Assembly: GCF_036032445.1 (NCBI RefSeq)
Contig: NZ_CP107932.1
Coordinates: 5,272,501 to 5,336,500 of the forward strand
Length of the DNA stretch: 64,000 nucleotides
Direction of reading: 5' to 3'
Origin: Nocardia sp. NBC_00416
GTDB taxonomy: Bacteria; Actinomycetota; Actinomycetes; Mycobacteriales; Mycobacteriaceae
Each line of letters opens with the position of its first letter. The first letter of the stretch is position 1. The translations under genes and the position numbers were made by a program. Under the pieces are notes generated by a model. It did not search any database and was not told where the DNA came from. It saw nothing but the letters and a program-made list of their open reading frames with translations. This document shows positions 20,557 to 29,417 of this stretch, in pieces.

Positions 20557-21462
20557 TCAGAGCGGGCGCACGTCGATGACCTTGCGCAGCCGCGCCTTGT
20601 CGCGTTCGAGTTTGCGGGCTTCGTAGGCGATGGGGAAGTACCGCAGCCGCTCCGGCAGCAGCGGTATCAACCGGGCGACGAACCAGCCCAGAATCCGCAG
20701 TTTGCGTTCGTCGGACTCGCTCCAGGTGAGGCCGAGCTTCCGCCGGGCCGCTTCCGGTGTGGTGCCGACGGTGACGAAGTACTGCATCCGTCCGAACGGG
20801 TCGGTCAGCGCGCGCCATACCGGGTGCAGGACCCGGGGCAATTGGGTGGGCGCGGCGATGGTTCGGATGACCCGCAGGTAGTCCTTCGAGGTCTGAGTGG
20901 CTTCCAGGTGGTTCTCCACCTGATCCGCGAAGAACTTCTCGAAGTCCGCGTAGGTCGCCGGCAACTCCTTGGGCGGTACCGAGAAGTTGCGCATCAACTG
21001 GAGGGCTTCGCGGTAGTAGTCCTCTTTCTCGGTGCGGGTGAGCGGCCGTTTCGCGAAGTACTTCGCGTTCTCGGAGAACGCGAAGGTGCCGGTGTGCAGC
21101 ACCCAGGCCCACGGGCCACTGGACAGCGCGGTATGGCGGACGCCTTCGGCGTCGGTGGTGTTGAGTGTCGCGTGCATCTTGCGCAGCCGGTCGGTTTCGC
21201 CGAGGGATTCCTCACCGCCGTAGGTCCACATCATCACCGCGGACAGACTGCGCACCGCGCGGCCGATCGGGTCGGTGCGGAAGGTGGAGTGGGCGTCGAC
21301 CACCGCGGAGATGGTGGGCTCCATGGTCTGCAAGAGGAAGGCCGAGCCCGCGGTGAGGGAGAAGGTGATCAGGCCGGTTTCTTCCCAGGTCCGGGTGCCG
21401 GGACCGAATGGACGACGCTCCGCCGGAGCGTGCGTGTCGATGGCTGCGACGGACGCGGTCAT
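20557..21462 (-). CDS. DUF2236 (MpaB-like) oxygenase family protein
   Basis: 301 residues, shorter than the DUF2236 protein at 14201 and only distantly similar. Candidate heme-binding His residues lie in LRKMHATL and WAWVLHTGTFAF. No signal peptide or membrane segment is apparent. Family members are heme-dependent oxygenases; the substrate is unknown. The thioesterase downstream may be cotranscribed, which could hint at lipid-derived substrates, but this is inference. Confidence 0.85.
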   Translation of the reverse strand: MTASVAAIDTHAPAERRPFGPGTRTWEETGLITFSLTAGSAFLLQTMEPTISAVVDAHSTFRTDPIGRAVRSLSAVMMWTYGGEESLGETDRLRKMHATLNTTDAEGVRHTALSSGPWAWVLHTGTFAFSENAKYFAKRPLTRTEKEDYYREALQLMRNFSVPPKELPATYADFEKFFADQVENHLEATQTSKDYLRVIRTIAAPTQLPRVLHPVWRALTDPFGRMQYFVTVGTTPEAARRKLGLTWSESDERKLRILGWFVARLIPLLPERLRYFPIAYEARKLERDKARLRKVIDVRPL

Positions 21463-21492
21463 GCGGATCTCCCTTGATCTACTGCATCGAGC

Positions 21493-21525
21493 TGGTGAGA
21501 CGATGATACTGCAAATCTCTCACCA
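21493..21525. promoter_or_regulatory. Inverted repeat upstream of DUF2236 gene
   Basis: TGGTGAGA (21493-21500) and TCTCACCA (21518-21525), separated by 17 bases, 31 bases before the start codon of the minus-strand oxygenase. A possible operator. Confidence 0.4.
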
Positions 21526-21669
21526 TTGCGTTATATCGTCAGCCGCGGCCGACCGGATACGGAGCAGTGGGAAGCAGCGCGGGTCGCGAGACCGTCCGGC
21601 TCGAGAGTCTGGGTGTTGGGTGGCGTGTGGGGGCGGGGCGGGCCGTCGAGTGAGGGTGGAACCCCGAAA

Positions 21670-21748
21670 TATGAGAGCGGGCCTCGGCGAAGGGGGGGAG
21701 TTAGCCGAGGCCCGCATAGGGTCGGCCCGGGGGGGAGGGGCCGACGGT
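21670..21748 (-). ncRNA. 6C small RNA
   Basis: On the minus strand two GC hairpins follow each other. The first stem is 21721-21728 with 21738-21745; the second is a perfect 12-base stem, 21677-21688 with 21704-21715. Each loop carries seven consecutive C residues. Two C-rich loops of six or more C are the definition of the actinobacterial 6C RNA (B11 in M. tuberculosis). A TAGGAT -10 box lies on the minus strand at 21758-21753, placing the start near 21746. The second hairpin likely ends the transcript. In mycobacteria it regulates mRNAs by pairing through the C-loops. Confidence 0.85.
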
Positions 21749-21759
21749 GTCGATCCTAC

Positions 21760-22354
21760 GCGATGTCGCCAATATGCGCGCACAAGGGGCCCAAGAGTTT
21801 CGAACTTTTTCTGGTGCGGATCACAGTGCTGCGAGCGGGTCCGCCGCTCGGTCATGGGTGGGTCGAAAATTATTGGTGCACAGCATGTTCCGCGATAACT
21901 CCTGGCTCATTCCGTCCAGCGGAACAAGGGTTGGCGCGACCGTCCGGGGTCATGCCCCGAGGCGCCCGGACGAACCTGTCGGACTCCGCTGTCACCATGC
22001 CGCTATGCCCTGTGATCGTGAGCACGAACACCCCTGCCGGGGTGATTCGGCGACGAACCGAGTATCGGCGCGTGCCGAATCGAGTAGTGCGCTACGCACG
22101 ACCCGCCCGGCCGCCGCGGCGACGATGGAGTCTGTCGCACCTCGGACCGGCTACCCCGAGCACAGCCGGTCCGCGGTGCGGCTCCCGAGGTTCGGGGAGG
22201 TCACCGGGAAACCGGATAAATCGGATGAAAACGTCGGCGAGCGAGACAATACTGCTCACTATCGGCCGGTTGCCGAAGCGTTCAGGTCGGTGGCTCGATA
22301 CCGCCACCGGCGATCTACGACTCGTCCTCGACAATCACTCGAACCAGGAGAATC
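21760..22354. other. Spacer before the ABC exporter, no gene seen
   Basis: About 600 bases between the 6C RNA and the exporter start. Long open frames exist but their proteins are Arg/Ser/Pro-rich without domains or ribosome sites. It should contain the exporter promoter. Confidence 0.5.
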
Positions 22355-23446
22355 ATGCCCGACGCAATAGTCGCCGAGGGTCTCGTCAAACACTACGGCC
22401 GCCGGGTACGCGCCCTGGACGGGCTCGACCTCACGGTGCCCGAGGGCACGGTGACGGCCCTGCTCGGACCCAACGGGGCCGGAAAGACCACCACTGTGCG
22501 GGTGTTCACCACCCTGCTGGTGCCGGACTCCGGCCGGGCGACCGTAGCCGGGATCGACGTACTCGCTCAGCCCCGGGCGCTGCGCTCCCGGATCGGCACC
22601 TCGGGGCAGTACGCCGCGGTCGACGAATACCTGACCGGTTTCGAGAACCTCGAAATGGTCGGACGGCTCTATCACATGGGGACACGGCGCAGTAAGGAAC
22701 GTGCTCGCGAACTACTGGACCGGTTCCGCCTCAGCGATGCCGCCGATCGGCCGGTCCGGGGCTACTCCGGTGGGATGCGCCGCCGGCTCGACCTGGCGGG
22801 TGCGCTGGTCGCCGATCCGCCGGTGCTCTTCCTCGACGAGCCGACCACCGGCCTGGACCCCCGGGCCCGGCTGGACCTCTGGGATGTGATCGAGGAACTG
22901 GTCGCGGGCGGTACCACCCTGCTGTTGACGACCCAGTACATGGAGGAGGCCGACCGCCTCGCGGATGCGATCGCGGTGATCGACCGGGGCCGGGTGATCG
23001 CGCGCGGCACCGCGGACGAACTGAAGAGCATGGTCGGTGGCGACCGGATCGAGCTGACCGTCGACCACGCCGACAATATGACCGTTGCGCAGCAGGCGCT
23101 CGCCCCGCTGGCCGACGGCGAAATACATCTCGAACCCGGGTTGCGCCGCCTGGTGGTACCGGTGAGCGACGGCTCTCAGGCGCTGGTCGCCGCCATCGGC
23201 AGGCTGACCGATCGGGGGGTGAAGATCCACGATGTCGGACTACGCCGTCCCTCGCTCGACGATGTCTTCCTCACGCTCACCGGTCACGAGGCCGAAGAGT
23301 CGGCGGACGGCGACGGAGGATTCGAGGATCGCGACGACCGATCCGACGGCGCTCGCGGTCCGGAACGGTCCACCGACGCCGGAACCGGATCCGGATCGGC
23401 GCCGACGGGCGAAGCAATCGAGGCGATGGAAGGAAAGACAAGATGA
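22355..23446 (+). CDS. DrrA-type ABC transporter ATP-binding protein
   Basis: 363 residues. Walker A is GPNGAGKTTTVRV, the signature YSGGMRRRLDLAGAL, Walker B VLFLDEPTTGLDP, and the switch His region LLTTQYMEEADRLADAIAV. The domain after the ATPase (about 215-310) is the DUF4162-like part of daunorubicin-resistance ATPases. The last 50 residues are an unusual acidic Asp/Gly/Ser-rich tail. ATG 22355 follows AGGAGA. Its stop overlaps the permease start by four bases, so the two form one exporter, probably for a drug or hydrophobic metabolite. Confidence 0.95.
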   Translation: MPDAIVAEGLVKHYGRRVRALDGLDLTVPEGTVTALLGPNGAGKTTTVRVFTTLLVPDSGRATVAGIDVLAQPRALRSRIGTSGQYAAVDEYLTGFENLEMVGRLYHMGTRRSKERARELLDRFRLSDAADRPVRGYSGGMRRRLDLAGALVADPPVLFLDEPTTGLDPRARLDLWDVIEELVAGGTTLLLTTQYMEEADRLADAIAVIDRGRVIARGTADELKSMVGGDRIELTVDHADNMTVAQQALAPLADGEIHLEPGLRRLVVPVSDGSQALVAAIGRLTDRGVKIHDVGLRRPSLDDVFLTLTGHEAEESADGDGGFEDRDDRSDGARGPERSTDAGTGSGSAPTGEAIEAMEGKTR

Positions 23447-24300
23447 CCGCGGTGGCGACGGCCGGCGATGCCCGGGATTCCCTGCCCTTCGCCGAACGAG
23501 TGTCCATGGTGGTCAGCGACAGTCTGACCGTCACCAAGCGCAATGTGATCAAGATAAAGCGAGTCCCCGACGTGCTGATCTTCAGCACGCTCTCGCCGAT
23601 CATGTTCGTCCTGTTGTTCGCCTACATTTTCGGCACCGCGATCGAGGTGGAGGGTTTGGAGGGTGGCTATCGCGAATTCCTCGTCGCGGGCATCTTCGTC
23701 CAGACGGTCGTGTTCGGCTCCACCTTCACCGGGTTGAGCCTGGCCGAGGATATGCAGAAGGGCATCATCGATCGCTTTCGCTCCCTGCCGATGGCCCCGT
23801 CCTCGGTGCTGATCGGGCGCACCGTCAGCGATGTGGTGATCAATGTGGTGAGCCTGGTGGTGATGTCACTCACCGGGCTGGTCGTCGGCTGGCGGATCCG
23901 CGGTTCGTTCCTGGACGCGGTGCTGGCCTACGTCCTGTTGCTGCTGTTCGCCTACGCGATCTCCTGGATCATGGCCGTGGTCGGGCTGTTGGTCCATACG
24001 CCGGAGGTCTTCAACAACGCCAGCTTCATGGTGATCTTTCCGCTCACCTTCCTGGCGAACACCTTCGTGCCCCTGCAGGATCTGCCGACACCGTTGCGCG
24101 TATTCGCGGAATGGAACCCGGTATCAGCCCTTGCTCAGGCGACCAGGCAACTGTTCGGGAACACCTCTCCGGTTGTCGACAACTCCACCGCGTGGTCTCT
24201 GCAGCATCCCATCACCACAACACTGGTCTGGGTTGTGATCATCATGGCCGTCTTCGTACCGCTGGCGCTGCGTCAGTACCGCAGAACCGTCAGTCGCTGA
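23443..24300 (+). CDS. ABC-2 type permease, DrrB-like
   Basis: 285 residues with six membrane segments: about 50-72, 87-110, 130-155, 160-185, 195-215 and 255-277. The conserved ABC-2 stretch LPMAPSSVLIGRTVSDV is in the middle, and FLANTFVPLQDLP near the end. It overlaps the ATPase gene by ATGA, so translation is coupled. Expected to pair with the ATPase as an exporter in the inner membrane. The substrate is unknown. Confidence 0.94.
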   Translation: MTAVATAGDARDSLPFAERVSMVVSDSLTVTKRNVIKIKRVPDVLIFSTLSPIMFVLLFAYIFGTAIEVEGLEGGYREFLVAGIFVQTVVFGSTFTGLSLAEDMQKGIIDRFRSLPMAPSSVLIGRTVSDVVINVVSLVVMSLTGLVVGWRIRGSFLDAVLAYVLLLLFAYAISWIMAVVGLLVHTPEVFNNASFMVIFPLTFLANTFVPLQDLPTPLRVFAEWNPVSALAQATRQLFGNTSPVVDNSTAWSLQHPITTTLVWVVIIMAVFVPLALRQYRRTVSR

Positions 24301-24311
24301 TCGGCCCGGGA

Positions 24312-24524
24312 TCAGCGCTCGGTATCCGCGGTGGCTCCGGTATCAGGGGCTGCCGCCGCGCCGTTGCGGGTATGGCCGATCCGGGGCGGTGCGGGCGCTG
24401 GTTCAGGAGGTTGGGGGCGTTTACTGCGCACCAGCCAGGCCGTGCCGCCCGCCGCCGCGACCGCGGCGGCGGCCAGCAGCTTATAGCGCGAACGACTGGA
24501 TGGACGCAGTGGCCTCGAGCTCAT
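24312..24524 (-). CDS. Possible small single-pass membrane protein
   Basis: 70 residues beginning MSSRPLRPSSRSRYKLLAAAAVAAAGGTAW in outline: a basic N-terminus, one membrane helix (about 15-31), then a Pro/Ala-rich tail. No family is recognised and the ribosome site is weak. It fills the gap between the exporter and the rhomboid gene and is divergent from the latter. It could be a real hypothetical gene or a chance frame. Confidence 0.45.
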   Translation of the reverse strand: MSSRPLRPSSRSRYKLLAAAAVAAAGGTAWLVRSKRPQPPEPAPAPPRIGHTRNGAAAAPDTGATADTER

Positions 24525-24720
24525 GGCTCAACTTTGGCACAGCCCGGCGGATAACGCAGACCGGCAGGTCAGGGCCCGCATCAACCGCCCTCGGTGTCAG
24601 CACCGGCGCGCTCCCGGTCGGGGTGCACCCGTGGCACGATGGGCAAGTGAGTACGACAAACCGGACCAGGTCGGCATCGCGTCCTGCGTCGGCCCAGCTG
24701 TCCGCGACCCGGAGTGATCG

Positions 24721-25599
24721 ATGAATCCGCAGCAGCCGTCTCCGCCGGCCCAGGTCTGTGCCCGGCACACCGACCGTCCGACCGGCCTGTCCTGCACCAG
24801 GTGTGGTCGTCCGGCCTGTCCGGAATGCTTGCGTCCGGCCTCGGTCGGTCAGCACTGTGTCGATTGTGTGCGCGCTGATCAGCGGAGCACGCAGAAGGTG
24901 CGGACGGCCTCGGGCGCGGTCGCGTCCCGGAACTCGGTGCCTTTCGTCACCTACAGCCTCATCGCGCTGAACGTGCTGGTCTACGCGATCACCGTGGCGC
25001 AATCCCGTAGTCTGATGGCCAACGAAGGCGGATCTTCGCTGTTCGTGGATTGGGTCATGTACCCGCCGGCGGTCGCCGCCGGGGACTGGTTCCGGGTGAT
25101 CGGCTCGGGGTTCCTGCACTATGGGCTGATCCACCTGCTGCTGAACATGTTCGCGCTCTACATCGTCGGGCGCGATATCGAGATGGTGCTCGGCCGGGTC
25201 CGCTACCTGGCGGTGTACCTGATCTCGTTGCTCGGTGGCTCGGCCGCGGTGATGCTGCTCGCTCAGAACAGTCTCACCGCCGGAGCGTCGGGCGCGGTGT
25301 ACGGACTGTTCGGTGCGATCACGGTCATCCTGATCCGGTTGCGGCAGAACCCGAACAGCATGCTGATCTTGATCGGTATCAACGTGTTCATCAGCTTCTC
25401 GCTACCGGGGATCTCCCTGTGGGGTCACCTCGGCGGGCTTGCCGCGGGCACACTGGCAACCCTGGGAATCATGTTCCTGCCCGCGTGGGTGCGCGCCCGT
25501 ACGCCGGAACGGGCAAGGCTGGTCGGCTTCATCGCACTCGCGGCCCTGGGTTTCGCTGCCCTGGCGGTGATCGCGCTCGCTGGTGCCGCGCTGCCCTGA
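24721..25599 (+). CDS. Rhomboid family intramembrane serine protease
   Basis: 292 residues. The N-terminus (13-49) is a zinc-ribbon/B-box-like cysteine cluster, CxxH..CxxC..CPEC..CVDC. Six membrane helices follow from about residue 73. The catalytic dyad is Ser190 in GASGAVYG and His236 in WGHLGGLAAG; the first loop has the HxxxN element in LIHLLLNMF. It cleaves transmembrane substrates. It lies upstream of crgA and related genes as in other Mycobacteriales; ppiA, often next to it, is absent. Confidence 0.95.
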   Translation: MNPQQPSPPAQVCARHTDRPTGLSCTRCGRPACPECLRPASVGQHCVDCVRADQRSTQKVRTASGAVASRNSVPFVTYSLIALNVLVYAITVAQSRSLMANEGGSSLFVDWVMYPPAVAAGDWFRVIGSGFLHYGLIHLLLNMFALYIVGRDIEMVLGRVRYLAVYLISLLGGSAAVMLLAQNSLTAGASGAVYGLFGAITVILIRLRQNPNSMLILIGINVFISFSLPGISLWGHLGGLAAGTLATLGIMFLPAWVRARTPERARLVGFIALAALGFAALAVIALAGAALP

Positions 25600-25694
25600 T
25601 CAGTACTACCGCGGCGCCGGCGGATCAGCACCGCGGACTGTTTTCGTCGCGCTATCAGGGGCTTGTGAAATAACGTGCCGCGCCGGGAGCTGAA

Positions 25695-25710
25695 TGTTCT
25701 ACGTGAAACA
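25695..25710. promoter_or_regulatory. parS: parS-like ParB-binding site
   Basis: TGTTCTACGTGAAACA matches 14 of 16 bases of the parS consensus; the right half is perfect and the two differences are adjacent in the left half. It lies in a non-coding gap 19 kb from the first candidate. Confidence 0.6.
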
Positions 25711-25767
25711 TGCTGGCACCGGATGCGTGATGCGGCGATACCGTCGGGACGGCGGAGCGTGAACCAC

Positions 25768-26229
25768 TCAGTGCGCTGATTCCCCGCGCAACCGCAGTTG
25801 CGTCCGCAACGTGTCGTAGACGTCTTCGGGATTCGTTCCGAGATCCCACCGGCCGAAGATGAGCAGCCGTTCCGACCCGAGATGGTCGACGTCGATCTCC
25901 AGCATCGGTGATTTACGGCCGAGTCGGCGATACCCCACCACCCGCGCACGCAGAATCTGGTCGCGGGTGTACTCGGTGACGCCGGTGAGAGTCCGCAGGA
26001 CGAGTAGCGGGCTTTCGCCGGGTATCACCGATAGGCGGGGTCGCTGCCGCAACCCGAGCGCGGCCAGACCGAGCAGCGTCACAGCGGCCAGACCGAGGAG
26101 GATTTTGCCGGGGGCGTCTGCGATCAGCACCGCCCCGACCGCGAGAACCACGCCGCCGCCTGCCGCCGCGATGAGCGCGGGCAACGGGGTTGTCCAGGCC
26201 AGACGTGTTTCTGCGCCCTCGGGCTGCAC
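25768..26229 (-). CDS. PH-domain membrane protein (Rv0010c-like)
   Basis: 153 residues from GTG 26229. Two membrane helices (about 15-35 and 42-60) are followed by a bacterial PH-like domain, with RLSVIPGESPLLVLRTLTGV and FGRWDLGTNPEDVYDTL. The gene order with crgA matches Mycobacterium Rv0010c-Rv0011c. Two consensus DnaA boxes and a palindrome lie in the 93 bases before it. Function is unknown; the neighbourhood suggests a part in cell division or envelope growth. Confidence 0.9.
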   Translation of the reverse strand: MQPEGAETRLAWTTPLPALIAAAGGGVVLAVGAVLIADAPGKILLGLAAVTLLGLAALGLRQRPRLSVIPGESPLLVLRTLTGVTEYTRDQILRARVVGYRRLGRKSPMLEIDVDHLGSERLLIFGRWDLGTNPEDVYDTLRTQLRLRGESAH

Positions 26230-26258
26230 GCGGCGTCCTCCCCATTTCCTCTCGAGGG

Positions 26259-26279
26259 TTATCCACAGGCTTATCCACA
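26259..26279. promoter_or_regulatory. Two tandem DnaA boxes upstream of the PH-domain gene
   Basis: TTATCCACA occurs at 26259-26267 and 26271-26279, same orientation, 30 to 50 bases from the GTG of the PH-domain gene. Both are perfect consensus boxes, 24 kb from oriC. Confidence 0.7.
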
Positions 26280-26290
26280 GGTGTGCATTA

Positions 26291-26306
26291 ATTACACCCG
26301 TGTAAT
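26291..26306. promoter_or_regulatory. Palindrome ATTACAC-N2-GTGTAAT
   Basis: A perfect inverted repeat with seven-base arms in the crgA/PH-gene spacer, next to the two DnaA boxes. A regulator site is likely; which regulator is unknown. Confidence 0.5.
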
Positions 26307-26322
26307 ACCCGGGTCGGCGACG

Positions 26323-26589
26323 TCAGCGCCACCGCATGGTCATGATCAGACCGACCACCATCAGCCCGAACCCGATCAAGAAGTTCCAGGCATTGAGGTT
26401 GCTCATCCAGCTGATCTGATCGGCCGCCAGGTAGTAGACCAGCAGCCATACCAGGCCCGCGAGCATGAAGCCGAGCATGATGGCGACGTACCAGACGGGT
26501 GATGGGCCGACTGCTTTCACCTTCACCGGCGTACGGCTGGCGGGGTTGATCGTGTAGTCGGTCTTCTTCCGGACCTTCGACTTGGGCAT
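26323..26589 (-). CDS. crgA: Cell division protein CrgA
   Basis: 88 residues. It begins [21 protein letters not shown] and has two membrane helices (about 33-53 and 66-84), ending in LIMTMRWR as in all CrgA proteins. CrgA links FtsZ, FtsQ, FtsI and CwsA at the divisome of actinobacteria. ATG 26589 has CGAGGA 6 bases upstream; longer frames to 26766 are not supported. Upstream of the kinase block as in Mycobacterium. Confidence 0.96.
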   Translation of the reverse strand: MPKSKVRKKTDYTINPASRTPVKVKAVGPSPVWYVAIMLGFMLAGLVWLLVYYLAADQISWMSNLNAWNFLIGFGLMVVGLIMTMRWR

Positions 26590-26825
26590 GATGTCCTCGT
26601 GTTCAGCGTGCAGGTCGTGTTCCAAGGCTATCCCACCAGGTGATCGGTGTGACGCCCACCGGCCGAACCGTACGTGCCCCAGCAGGTGAGTCACCCCCGC
26701 GCCGTGCCGCGGGGGCACTGTGCGGACACATCGACCCGGATGCAGCGGCGGGACCGTACCCGGCATCGCCGCGCAACCCCAGGCCGGGCGGGGTGCGGTA
26801 GCCGCCGGGCACGTAATCTTTGTCC

Positions 26826-27470
26826 ATGCGTGTACTCGTCGTCGACAACTACGACAGCTTCGTGTTCAACCTGGTCCAGTATCTGGGTCAGCTGGGCGTC
26901 GAGGCAGTGGTCTGGCGCAACGACGATCCGGAGCTGGCGGATCCGGGCGCGGTCGCCGGCGATTTCGACGGAATTCTCATCAGCCCCGGACCCGGCACCC
27001 CGGAACGGGCGGGCGCCAGTATCGATCTCGTGCGCGCCTGCGCCGATCGCGGAACTCCGCTACTCGGGGTCTGCCTGGGTCACCAGGCCATCGGCGCGGC
27101 CTTCGGCGCCACGGTGACCCGGGCTCCGGAACTGCTGCACGGCAAGACCAGCTCGGTGTTCCATATCGGCACGGGAGTGCTGGCCGGGCTGCCCGACCCG
27201 TTCACGGCGACCCGATACCACTCGCTCACCGTGGTGGAGAAGACGCTGCCGCCCGAATTCGATGTCATCGGCCGCACCGAGAGCGGCATCGTGATGGCGC
27301 TGCGCCACCACGAACTTCCACTGCACGGTGTGCAGTTCCATCCCGAGTCGGTGCTCACCCAGGGCGGGCACCGGATGCTGGCGAACTGGTTGGAAGTCTG
27401 CGGTGAGCGGCCCGAGGAGGGGCTGGTGCAGATGCTGGAGGCCGAGGTCGCCGCGCTGGCGATCCACTGA
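26826..27470 (+). CDS. trpG: Anthranilate/aminodeoxychorismate synthase component II
   Basis: 214 residues, a class I glutamine amidotransferase that feeds ammonia to a TrpE or PabB partner for tryptophan or folate synthesis. The catalytic Cys83 is in [10 protein letters not shown], and the His/Glu pair is in FHPESVLT. The start [16 protein letters not shown] is typical. In Mycobacterium the same position carries trpG/pabA (Rv0013). The DUF881 gene that precedes it there is absent. The choice between Trp and folate use cannot be made from sequence. Confidence 0.95.
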   Translation: MRVLVVDNYDSFVFNLVQYLGQLGVEAVVWRNDDPELADPGAVAGDFDGILISPGPGTPERAGASIDLVRACADRGTPLLGVCLGHQAIGAAFGATVTRAPELLHGKTSSVFHIGTGVLAGLPDPFTATRYHSLTVVEKTLPPEFDVIGRTESGIVMALRHHELPLHGVQFHPESVLTQGGHRMLANWLEVCGERPEEGLVQMLEAEVAALAIH

Positions 27471-27480
27471 CCGGAGAGCC

Positions 27481-27503
27481 GCTGCCGGGACGGTCCCGGC
27501 AGC
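27481..27503. terminator. Bidirectional terminator between trpG and pknB
   Basis: A perfect 10-base stem, GCTGCCGGGA (27481-27490) with TCCCGGCAGC (27494-27503), and a 3-base loop, in the 36-base gap between convergent genes. Confidence 0.75.
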
Positions 27504-27506
27504 GCC

Positions 27507-29417
27507 TCACGGCGGGCCGAGCGGGAGAACGCCGGTATTGATGGTCACCGTCGCCGAGGACGGCACGGTCGTCCCGGCGGAGGGCTGCTGGCTGAGCACC
27601 TTGCCGGCCTGATCGGAGTTCAGGGTGATCTGAGTGATCTGGCGGACCTGGTTGACGCTGCCCTGCCAGCCGCTCTCGCGGAGTTTGTCCACGACCTCGG
27701 CCGCGGTCAGACCGACCAGGCTCGGCATCGCGATGCGATCGCTCTGCGCCACCTGGACCGTGATGGTCGAACCCTTGTCGGCTGTGGAACGTCCGGCCGG
27801 ACTGGTGGACAGCACTTCGCCGCGCGGACGCGCGGACTGAACCTGCTCGACCACGATCTTGAACCCGGCGCCTTCCAGGTTCGGCTGGGCCACATCGATC
27901 AGCTGCCCGGCCACATCGGGCACGTAGACCTGCTCGGGACCGGAGCCGACGGTCAGCGTGATCTGACTGCCCGCGTCCATCTCGATACCGGGCGAGGGAT
28001 CCTGGCCGATCACCTTGTCCTTGTCCTGCGCGCTGGACGGCTCACGCTTCACATCCGGGTTCACCTGGAGCCCGGCATTGTTGAGTTCTTGTTCGGCGTC
28101 CTGCTGGGACAGCCCCGTGAGGCGGGGCACCGGCACCTGCTGAGGTCCGGTGGACACCTGCAGCGTGATGGTGCTGCCCTCGGCGGCGCGCGATCCGCCC
28201 AGCGGCTGGGTCGCGATCACCTTGCCCGCGCTGATCTTGCCGTCGGGTTTCTCCTGGATCGCGACATCGAACCCGAGTGAATCGAGTTGGTGTTCCGCTT
28301 CGCTCGCCGAGGAGTCCGACAGATACGGAATCGCGACCTGATCGGGCCGGCTCCCCGGGCCGATCAGCATCCAGAACAGCCCGAACGCGGCGGCGACCAC
28401 GGCCACCACACCCGCCGCGATATAGGCGGTCCGCCGGGAATTGCCGCCGGATCCGGGCCCGTAGTCGTCGAGGTCCTCGTCGTCGTCCAGCCGACGGTAG
28501 CCGCGCGCGGAGGGGTCCGCCGGGCCGAGCATGGTGGTGCGATCCTCGTCGGTCATCACCATCGGTGCGCCGGGTTTCTGTCCACCCAGGACACGGATGA
28601 GATCCGCGCGCATCTCCGCGGCGCTCTGATAGCGGTTCGCGGGGTTCTTGGCCATGGCTTCGAGCACGATCGAATCCAGTTCCCGCGGCACACCCTCGTA
28701 GACGAGTGAGGGCAACCGCGGATCTTCCCGGACATGCTGGTAGGCCACCGCGACCGGAGAGTCACCGGTGAACGGGGGTTCACCGGTAAGGATCTCGAAG
28801 AGCACGCAGCCCACGGAATAGACATCGGACCTGGCGTCGACCGTCTCGCCGCGCGCCTGCTCCGGCGACAAATACTGGGCGGTCCCGATCACGGCCGCGG
28901 TAGCGGTCATCGGGTTGGCGGCGTCGGCGATCGCCCGCGCGATACCGAAATCCATCACCTTCACCGCGCCGGCGCGGTTGATCATGATGTTGGCGGGTTT
29001 CATATCGCGGTGCACGATCCCGGCCTTGTGGCTGAAATCCAGTGCGGCGCACACATCGGCCACGACCTCCATCGCCCGCCGCGGCGGGATGGGGCCTTCG
29101 TTGCGGACGATATCGCGCAGGGTGTCGCCCTCCACGTACTCCATCACGATAAAAGGCAGCGGTCCGCCGTCGATCTCGGCCTCACCGGTGTCGTAGACGG
29201 CGACGATGGCGGGATGGTTCAGGGCCGCGGCGTTCTGCGCCTCGCGTTTGAAGCGAAGGTAGAACGTGGGATCCCGGGCCAGATCGGCCCGCAGTACCTT
29301 GATCGCGACATCGCGATTCAGCCGGAGATCGCGCGCCTTGTGGACCTCCGACATCCCGCCGAACCCGATGATCTCGCCCAGCTCGTACCGCGAGGAGAGA
29401 TTCTTCGGGGTCGTCAT
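27507..29417 (-). CDS. pknB: Ser/Thr protein kinase PknB with PASTA domains
   Basis: 636 residues. The cytoplasmic kinase domain (about 11-275) has the glycine loop [14 protein letters not shown], Lys40 in [24 protein letters not shown] and activation-loop Thr residues in [15 protein letters not shown]. One membrane helix (about 335-355) follows, then four extracellular PASTA repeats that bind peptidoglycan fragments and lipid II. It controls growth and division by phosphorylating FHA proteins, MviN and others. It overlaps pknA by four bases at the end of the operon. Confidence 0.98.
   Translation of the reverse strand: MTTPKNLSSRYELGEIIGFGGMSEVHKARDLRLNRDVAIKVLRADLARDPTFYLRFKREAQNAAALNHPAIVAVYDTGEAEIDGGPLPFIVMEYVEGDTLRDIVRNEGPIPPRRAMEVVADVCAALDFSHKAGIVHRDMKPANIMINRAGAVKVMDFGIARAIADAANPMTATAAVIGTAQYLSPEQARGETVDARSDVYSVGCVLFEILTGEPPFTGDSPVAVAYQHVREDPRLPSLVYEGVPRELDSIVLEAMAKNPANRYQSAAEMRADLIRVLGGQKPGAPMVMTDEDRTTMLGPADPSARGYRRLDDDEDLDDYGPGSGGNSRRTAYIAAGVVAVVAAAFGLFWMLIGPGSRPDQVAIPYLSDSSASEAEHQLDSLGFDVAIQEKPDGKISAGKVIATQPLGGSRAAEGSTITLQVSTGPQQVPVPRLTGLSQQDAEQELNNAGLQVNPDVKREPSSAQDKDKVIGQDPSPGIEMDAGSQITLTVGSGPEQVYVPDVAGQLIDVAQPNLEGAGFKIVVEQVQSARPRGEVLSTSPAGRSTADKGSTITVQVAQSDRIAMPSLVGLTAAEVVDKLRESGWQGSVNQVRQITQITLNSDQAGKVLSQQPSAGTTVPSSATVTINTGVLPLGPP

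Noticed and set aside
21677-21745. Pair of terminators with poly-G loops on the plus strand
   Set aside because: Read from the minus strand they form the two C-rich hairpins of a 6C RNA, with a -10 box, which explains the G runs better.
21526-22695. 389-codon plus-strand frame in the oxygenase-exporter gap
   Set aside because: It runs into the ABC ATPase in another frame, has no family features and covers the 6C RNA.
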